From assembly GCA_009787675.1 (NCBI GenBank), contig WQSU01000049.1, positions 1-11,461 of the forward strand: a DNA stretch of 11,461 nucleotides, given 5' to 3'. The notes under the pieces were generated by a model that was not told the origin of the DNA, did not search any database, and worked only from the letters and a program-made list of their open reading frames with translations. The stretch's first letter is position 1, and every line of letters starts with the position of its first letter. Positions 7,194-11,461 of the stretch are shown here, in pieces. Source of the DNA: Lentimicrobiaceae bacterium. GTDB taxonomy: Bacteria; Bacteroidota; Bacteroidia; Bacteroidales; WCHB1-69. The position numbers and the translations under genes are program-made.

Positions 7194-8477
7194 TTAATCT
7201 GTTAATATTTTGTGGTCTAATTCATAATAATCTAAAATGTCAGATTCTGAGATTGACGGAATATCTAATTTGTCTGCTTCAATCCCAGTATCCTCAGACA
7301 TATAATTACGCCATGTAGCCACATACTCTCCCAAATCTTCCACCCGTCTTTTTATGTAGCACTTGCGGTCTGCATTGTGATTGGCAATTGTTTGTGTTTC
7401 TTTTTCAATCTTTTTTTTCTGAATGTCCCTTTGCTTGTCAATCTGCAAAAGAGTGTTTTTGCGATTTTCAACCAATTTCACATGATTTCTTTTTGCATCT
7501 TCCAAATCATCTTCGGCACACTTCAGCAACATTTTACATGTGCTAATGCGGTCATGAGAAAAATCATGTTTTACAGAGTCCGATTTGATTCTATGCAATC
7601 CGAAAATGATAAAAGCGATTGCTCCCAAAATGAACGAGAAAAAAACTTCCAAAACACCTGGATTTGCCTGAATATGACCTATAAAGTTCGTTGGCTGTTG
7701 TGTGGCTTGCTGAAGAACACATAATGAATTCAAGTCAAGTCCAGACATTTCCACCATAGCCATAGTGTTCGCCCCGCTGGTAAAACGATCAAGCAACCAC
7801 GGAGAAACTGTTATTGATAGGATTGGCAAGAAACTAAGAACCCACAAAACGTTCGATATTAACAGCTTTGTCTTTTTACGAATAGCATCTATGTAGAAAC
7901 AAGTTATATAGGCAACAAACATCGCACTCCATCGCACAATCATATCATACCTCGATAAAAATTCTTGGTACGACAAAGCAAGAACAACAAACAGTATTAT
8001 ATCACTTATAATATAAGTCACATATATTTTTCGAGTAAATGTAAAAAATGTATCACTATTGTCCGGCAGATTGTCTGCTTGTCCATAACGCAAGGCTCGG
8101 CGAAGTTTGTCTTTGCATTGCTTAACAGCTTCAACTGCGGTAGCTACTTTCTTTTCTGCGTCCGTTATTAATATTTTATGCTTATTGTTTTCGCTACTGT
8201 ACCTTTCGTAAATCCGAGTCAAAACATGTTGTGCCCTTTGGATCTCTTGCTTCGCTGATTCAATTTGGTCTGCCAACCTGCCTAAATGTAATTTCCCAGC
8301 GTTCAAGAACACATCCAACCGAGGGGTCCATATTATTTTTCCGGTTATTGCATCGCGTAGCAGACGAAGATAGTCTCTCGCATCTTTCCTTCCAGTTAAA
8401 ACCATCTGTGATTCGTTGTCAGCAAACGGGGCCTTGCCAATCATCTGCCGACATCTTTTTGTTACTGTATTCATCAT
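7194..8477 (-). CDS. Coiled-coil membrane protein, 427 residues
   Basis: I do not recognise a named family. The protein has a symmetrical plan. A soluble N-terminal part ends in a long predicted coiled coil (about 64-128, rich in Ala, Lys, Glu and Gln). A central membrane section has roughly four hydrophobic helices (about 152-170, 180-197, 205-228, 275-295). A second coiled coil follows (about 310-370, with runs such as KKKIEKETQ), and the tail is acidic (SISESDILDYYELDH). The segment between the third and fourth helices (about 229-274) would lie on the far side of the membrane from the coiled coils. Such a layout suits a cytoplasmic scaffold tethered to the inner membrane. It lies between small acidic proteins and the lipoprotein gene, so it is probably a structural part of the same apparatus. 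ATG codons at 8477 and 8474 are both possible starts. Confidence 0.85.
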   Translation of the reverse strand: MMNTVTKRCRQMIGKAPFADNESQMVLTGRKDARDYLRLLRDAITGKIIWTPRLDVFLNAGKLHLGRLADQIESAKQEIQRAQHVLTRIYERYSSENNKHKILITDAEKKVATAVEAVKQCKDKLRRALRYGQADNLPDNSDTFFTFTRKIYVTYIISDIILFVVLALSYQEFLSRYDMIVRWSAMFVAYITCFYIDAIRKKTKLLISNVLWVLSFLPILSITVSPWLLDRFTSGANTMAMVEMSGLDLNSLCVLQQATQQPTNFIGHIQANPGVLEVFFSFILGAIAFIIFGLHRIKSDSVKHDFSHDRISTCKMLLKCAEDDLEDAKRNHVKLVENRKNTLLQIDKQRDIQKKKIEKETQTIANHNADRKCYIKRRVEDLGEYVATWRNYMSEDTGIEADKLDIPSISESDILDYYELDHKILTD

Positions 8478-8488
8478 GACTTATAATT

Positions 8489-8701
8489 TTAAATGTTTGA
8501 CTTTAAGTGTAGTAGTTCGATGTGCATGGCTTTGTCTACTTCAAAGAGATCCTCAAGTATGCCTACTTCGTTCGTGAGCTTAATCACGATGTCAAAATAT
8601 TCATCAGAATCTTCGATTTGTAGCGTTGCTTCGGATCTTAGTCGTGATCTCAAATTATCCGGATTGTACTTTTCCTCGTACTTTGGTTGAAAGGTTTCCA
8701 T
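8489..8701 (-). CDS. Small acidic hypothetical protein, about 70 residues
   Basis: I do not recognise a family. The product is soluble, begins METFQPKYEEKYNPDNL, and continues with an acidic stretch and a predicted helix (LTNEVGILEDLFEVDKAMH, 42-60). I chose the ATG at 8701 because it follows an A-rich leader (CCAATAAAA) typical of this window. An in-frame ATG at 8764 would give a 91-residue form with a low-complexity basic N-terminus. The gene ends 11 bases before the 427-residue membrane protein gene and is probably co-translated with it. Confidence 0.6.
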   Translation of the reverse strand: METFQPKYEEKYNPDNLRSRLRSEATLQIEDSDEYFDIVIKLTNEVGILEDLFEVDKAMHIELLHLKSNI

Positions 8702-8812
8702 TTTTATTGGATTTTGGTTTTTTGAAATTTTTTGAATTAGCATATTATGACTCGGTTTAAACATATTTTGGGCTTTCTTACATTGGTAAGACGAATTAAA
8801 ATAAATTTCCTA

Positions 8813-9004
8813 TCATCCGTTTGTAAAATTTGTTTGCAACTGCTTGTTTCGTGTATTCAATTGTTCAAATTCAGCCTCGTCAAAATCGACAAATTCACAA
8901 GGACCGGAGTCTATGCCGAAGCGGTTGTTATTCTCATAGACGGTTGTTGTAGTTGTCGTCCGCCGATAGGTCGTTTTGGTTTTTATGATTATTTCTGTTG
9001 CCAT
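8813..9004 (-). CDS. Small Thr-rich acidic protein, 63 residues
   Basis: I do not recognise a family. The N-terminal half is basic with six consecutive Thr (YRRTTTTTTVYENNN, about 13-27). The C-terminal half is acidic and ends in a polar helix (FDEAEFEQLNTRNKQLQ). There is no signal peptide or membrane helix. It starts 16 bases after the metalloprotease stop, behind an A/C-rich leader like those of its neighbours, which supports it being expressed. The role is unknown. Confidence 0.5.
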   Translation of the reverse strand: MATEIIIKTKTTYRRTTTTTTVYENNNRFGIDSGPCEFVDFDEAEFEQLNTRNKQLQTNFTNG

Positions 9005-9020
9005 AATTGTGTGTGTTGTG

Positions 9021-9722
9021 TTAAATTTTTGTGTTGATTAACTGTGTAAAAATTGTAGAAATTATCGGTGCTATAATGTTGTACATATATGCCCATGCTG
9101 TCACAATATTATCCCAGTATTGTGGGAATAGATATACAACAGAATCGGTAATTCCTTTGCGAATGCTCAATAGAATAATTGTTGCATTGAAAAACCAAAA
9201 CACGACAATAAATAGATACGACTTAAAGTGTCCGTATTTTTGTATGTCTGGCTGATAACTACGAGTTTGCTTGGCAAAACAAACAACATGAAATGCCAAT
9301 GTAAAACCAATGAGAATGTCGAACCACATTGAATAGTTTGATGCTCCAATGATACTCAACAACAGAAAGGCATAAGTGAAAATTGGGAAACAGTATGGAG
9401 AAAGCGATATAAAAATTCCTCCAAACCGCTTTCCGCTATGCCATATTTCGCCACCGTTACCATTAGTTGCCGTAAATGAATGGATTTTTTGTCCGAACAT
9501 CAACCCAACAAGTGTGTGCGTCAGCTCGTGCGAAAAAGTTTGAGCAAACTCCCCATTCTTTCTGAAGAGCAAAAAATGCAAAATAAAATACGCACCAAAT
9601 CCAGCCCCAAACCATTTGTACAGTTCGTAATGCTCTTTGCCAAACATCAATACTGGGAAAAGTTGTATTGTAGCGAGGACAAGGCAGATGGGTAAAATCA
9701 GATATTTTAATATGGTTTTCAT
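9021..9722 (-). CDS. M50-like membrane metalloprotease
   Basis: A 233-residue polytopic membrane protein with about six hydrophobic helices. The zinc motif HELTH (His65, Glu66, His69) lies in FSHELTHTLVGLMFG at the start of a membrane segment, as in M50 (site-2) proteases. The motif is followed by a Gly-rich loop (ATNGNGGEIWHSGKRFGG, about 84-101). ISLSPYCFP (105-113) opens the next helix. Asp159 in TRSYQPDI is a candidate third zinc ligand. The sequence resembles the M50B-like group and a small Bacteroides family I recall only loosely. Relatives cut substrates within the membrane and often release anti-sigma factors or process signal peptides. A sigma-factor gene lies one gene upstream, so a regulatory link is possible, but no obvious membrane anti-sigma factor is encoded between them. 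Substrate unknown. Confidence 0.8.
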   Translation of the reverse strand: MKTILKYLILPICLVLATIQLFPVLMFGKEHYELYKWFGAGFGAYFILHFLLFRKNGEFAQTFSHELTHTLVGLMFGQKIHSFTATNGNGGEIWHSGKRFGGIFISLSPYCFPIFTYAFLLLSIIGASNYSMWFDILIGFTLAFHVVCFAKQTRSYQPDIQKYGHFKSYLFIVVFWFFNATIILLSIRKGITDSVVYLFPQYWDNIVTAWAYMYNIIAPIISTIFTQLINTKI

Positions 9723-9741
9723 TTTGTGTAATGTTGTTGCG

Positions 9742-10026
9742 TTATCTCATTATGCCGAATCGTTGGATTTCTTCACAAGTTGGGAGGAGAATTTGCTTGC
9801 ACGAAACAATTCCTCTTTGTAATTCGGCAATTTGATGATCGGCAACGCTGATTATCTTATTGTTCATGCTTTTTACATTTGCCGTAGTCGAAAAAATCAT
9901 TTTTTTGATTCTTTCTTCTGTTGGTTCTTGAGAAATAAGCTGTACAATCGCTGTTATTTCTTTGGTATCTGTAGCCTTCTGGAGTTGCCCACTTGTATTG
10001 ATTTTGATTAGGCTATGTGGTTTCAT
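9742..10026 (-). CDS. Hypothetical protein, 94 residues
   Basis: I do not recognise a family. The protein is soluble and mostly helical, with a basic N-terminus (MKPHSLIKINTSGQLQKATD), an amphipathic middle (EPTEERIKKMI, about 34-44) and two Cys near the end (CKQILLPTC, about 76-84). It lies between the sigma factor and the metalloprotease genes, 19 bases before the latter, which is where an anti-sigma or sigma-binding protein might be. It has no membrane anchor, so a classical protease-released anti-sigma role is not supported by the sequence. The 82 bases upstream of it could hold a promoter, but I see no clear match. Confidence 0.6.
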   Translation of the reverse strand: MKPHSLIKINTSGQLQKATDTKEITAIVQLISQEPTEERIKKMIFSTTANVKSMNNKIISVADHQIAELQRGIVSCKQILLPTCEEIQRFGIMR

Positions 10027-10108
10027 GATAGTGTGTTTTTTGAGATTTCAGATTGAATTTTGTAATATGCGAAAATTTTATGGCTCACTGACAATGATAG
10101 GACGATTA

Positions 10109-10963
10109 TTATAGGTAGATTATATCACCATTCATGCACAAATATGCCTCTTTCCTTCCTTTTTCCTTTATTTTTAGACATTTAACCTTGTTTGTTTGTG
10201 ACGCTTTTTTGAATTCGAAATTCACTTTATTAGTAATCTCGGGGGGTATGTTGTATCCATTTTTTTTCAATATTGTGCCAAATTGTTTAACTGCTCGCAT
10301 CTTAAGGGTGTAAACATTGTCGACAGGAACTCCCACCTCCTCTGCCAACAGACAAAAGTCAATATCACCAGCATCATTGGACAGCTTGTCAATGATATAT
10401 TTGTATCGTTGATTATTGATTAGCTGTATGTTTTTCTTTAGATAATCCGCATCAATATTAGAGGACGGACAATGCTTATCTTCGTGTTTTTCCGGGTGGC
10501 GGTATTTTTCAACATCAAGATCAACTCCAAAACGCGATGTTAGTTTTGTTTTTTTGTTGTCTTTACTACGTAAATAATCACGAAAAATATTTTTTGCTAT
10601 AGGATCAAGCCATGTCCGAAATTTTGCTTTCCCCTGGAACTTGCCAATGTTTAACCAAGCCTTCTTGAAAGTTTCTTGTGTTAAATCTTTGCTCAGCTCT
10701 TCGTTGCCGTCGACCATGTTGAAAAACAAACGCCTGATGTCTGCCTGGTGCATTTTCACCAAATCAGAGAACGCCTTTTCTTCGCCAAACCGAGCACGCA
10801 ATGCAAGGCATTCTTGTGTTTTCTTTGTTGATTTTTTTTGCTTGGAGTTTGTGCGATTAGCAACCTCTGCATCTAGGTTTGTTTTGCAGAGTGGCACATT
10901 TGTTGAATTGGCAGTTTGGTTTGATGCCACTTGCGTGGTTTTTTTGGTTATTGAGCATTTCAT
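10109..10963 (-). CDS. ECF-type RNA polymerase sigma factor
   Basis: A 284-residue sigma-70 family protein that would direct RNA polymerase to a small set of promoters. Region 2 spans about residues 62-134 and includes the signature DLTQETFKKAWLNIGKF (93-109), then FRTWLDPIAKNIFRDYLRSK. Region 4 spans about 187-233, with a helix-turn-helix in CLLAEEVGVPVDNVYTLKMRA. No region 3 is apparent, which fits the ECF group. It is longer than the usual 160-200 residues: about 55 polar, Thr/Lys-rich residues precede region 2 and about 50 basic residues follow region 4 and end in a hydrophobic tail. It lies near the head of the gene series, so it may drive the operon's own promoter, though no promoter motif could be identified. 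Some other sigma-70-like transcription regulator is the main alternative. Confidence 0.9.
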   Translation of the reverse strand: MKCSITKKTTQVASNQTANSTNVPLCKTNLDAEVANRTNSKQKKSTKKTQECLALRARFGEEKAFSDLVKMHQADIRRLFFNMVDGNEELSKDLTQETFKKAWLNIGKFQGKAKFRTWLDPIAKNIFRDYLRSKDNKKTKLTSRFGVDLDVEKYRHPEKHEDKHCPSSNIDADYLKKNIQLINNQRYKYIIDKLSNDAGDIDFCLLAEEVGVPVDNVYTLKMRAVKQFGTILKKNGYNIPPEITNKVNFEFKKASQTNKVKCLKIKEKGRKEAYLCMNGDIIYL

Positions 10964-11007
10964 AATATTTTGTATTTAATGGTGTTTATAAATTTTTGTA
11001 GCTGTAT

Positions 11008-11181
11008 TTACAGATTGCGTTGTGATTCGCCCGCTTGCTTGGAATTAAGTTTACGTGCTTTCTCAAAGCCTTTGGCACAGACCTTGAATGGGCCAATATC
11101 AATCCATGAACTACAGCCATTGGCACAGCAAGAATATGTGTTGTGCTTCAGAGTACGAATAATATTTTTTAATTTTTGCAT
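11008..11181 (-). CDS. 57-residue Cys-rich peptide
   Basis: A short frame heading the series: MQKLKNIIRTLKHNT, then YSCCANGCSSW, then VCAKGFEKARKL. Four Cys (18, 19, 23, 34) in a small basic protein suggest either a metal site or disulfides. No signal peptide is evident, so a metal site is more likely. The start follows an A-rich leader of the kind used by the other genes, and the 44-base gap to the sigma-factor gene is in keeping with a shared transcript. I do not recognise a family and it may be spurious, but its orientation and spacing support it. Confidence 0.5.
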   Translation of the reverse strand: MQKLKNIIRTLKHNTYSCCANGCSSWIDIGPFKVCAKGFEKARKLNSKQAGESQRNL

Positions 11182-11220
11182 GATTTTGTTGATTTTTATT
11201 TTGTTAGAGTATGGTTTCCT

Positions 11221-11254
11221 ATTGATGGCGGGGTGTTTTCACCCCGCCATCAAT
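11221..11254. repeat. Perfect 15-bp hairpin with TTTT loop
   Basis: An exact inverted repeat: ATTGATGGCGGGGTG, then TTTT, then its reverse complement. It is the strongest stem in the window and marks the change from AT-rich operon to the more GC-rich block on the right. Neither strand has a T-tract directly after it, so a classical intrinsic terminator is doubtful. It could stop transcripts entering from the right, cap a structured RNA, or be a recombination or transposon-end hairpin. Confidence 0.75.
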
Positions 11255-11273
11255 TACTGTTGCCTACGCAGAC

Positions 11274-11413
11274 CGCTCGTCAATTTCTTTGCCTAATTCT
11301 CGTGAGGCAAAGCTCCCACAATACTGTGGGAATGGACGAACGCGACACCAATCCTTCCGACAGAAGGAACTGGTCCCATGTAGGATTGTTGACCGCCAAC
11401 GAGGAGTTGGTGG
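11274..11413. other. Structured, GC-rich block, possible RNA gene
   Basis: Several stem-loops lie in series. An outer stem (11274-11281 with 11335-11342, one C-A or G-U pair) encloses two hairpins: 11287-11294 with 11305-11312 (8 bp) and 11314-11320 with 11325-11331 (7 bp), a three-way-junction plan. Next is a hairpin 11347-11374 (ACCA/TGGT around CCTTC/GAAGG), then 11393-11400 with 11406-11413 (8 bp, one wobble). One wobble favours the minus strand and the other the plus strand, so direction is unresolved. Short open frames exist on both strands here, but none looks like a known protein. Candidates are a regulatory RNA, a nuclease-associated guide RNA, an origin of transfer, or the end of a neighbouring element. 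Nothing recognisable is seen from 11414 to the edge. Confidence 0.4.
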
Positions 11414-11461
11414 ATCTGTGCGATTAGCTGCAGACCTCGAACCTTGCGAGCGATGCAATGG

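Noticed and set aside
8489..8764. Longer 91-residue form of the small acidic protein
   Set aside because: The extra N-terminal residues are low-complexity and basic, and the internal ATG at 8701 has the A-rich leader typical of this window.
9110..9131. CCCACAATACTG shared, in inverse orientation, with the hairpin near 11315
   Set aside because: A match of about 13 bases is expected by chance in a window this long, and here it lies within the metalloprotease coding sequence.
10964..11007. Bacteroidota-type promoter (TTTG and TAnnTTTG) upstream of the sigma-factor gene and in the other gaps
   Set aside because: Only partial matches with poor spacing were found, so no promoter is called.
11221..11254. 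Intrinsic terminator
   Set aside because: The stem is strong, but no T-tract follows it on either strand, so it is listed as a hairpin only.
11264..11458. Open frames in the GC-rich block on both strands (64 codons minus, 83 codons plus)
   Set aside because: Several frames stay open at once, which fits higher GC rather than coding. None resembles a known protein, and the stem-loops explain the sequence better.
1..11461. CRISPR array, tRNA or rRNA genes
   Set aside because: No regularly spaced repeats and no tRNA-like cloverleaf or rRNA signature were seen on either strand by eye.

Overview
The window looks like an accessory region, probably a conjugative or integrative element or a large plasmid, of an AT-rich bacterium that is most likely a member of the Bacteroidota. 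Three things point there. The FtsK-like motor core closely resembles the Bacteroidota type (GATGQGKSVG Walker A, MDPKRVEL, ATQRPD). The M50-like membrane protease resembles a small family I recall from Bacteroides-like genomes. Most start codons follow A-rich leaders without a Shine-Dalgarno sequence, which is usual in that phylum. No database search could be run, so the assignment rests on motif recognition.

Layout: every supported gene lies on the minus strand, in one collinear series read from about 11.2 kb down to position 1, with gaps of 4 to 111 bases and one 4-base overlap. In transcription order: a 57-residue Cys-rich peptide; an ECF-type sigma factor with long N- and C-terminal extensions; a 94-residue soluble protein; an M50-like membrane metalloprotease (HELTH); two small acidic proteins (63 and about 70 residues); a 427-residue coiled-coil/membrane protein; a lipoprotein with a possible VWA-like fold; a 1014-residue class A penicillin-binding protein with a very large extra membrane domain; a 64-residue protein; an FtsK/SpoIIIE-like DNA translocase without the gamma domain; a degenerate AAA+ protein; and the N-terminal part of a VirD4/TraG-type coupling protein that runs off the left edge.

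Upstream of the series, from 11221 to the right edge, is a more GC-rich block without a convincing gene. It opens with a perfect 15-bp hairpin and holds several further stem-loops, including a three-way-junction arrangement. It may encode a structured RNA or be the end of another mobile element.

How the genes may work together (inference): two DNA-pumping ATPases (FtsK-like and VirD4-like), a pseudo-AAA+ partner coupled to the VirD4 gene, a dedicated peptidoglycan synthase, a possible VWA-like lipoprotein, a membrane protease and a sigma factor suggest a self-regulated envelope-spanning DNA-transfer apparatus that carries its own cell-wall synthesis enzyme. I do not recognise this gene combination as a described system. 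The class A PBP fused to a roughly ten-helix membrane domain inside a coupling-protein operon is its most unusual element.
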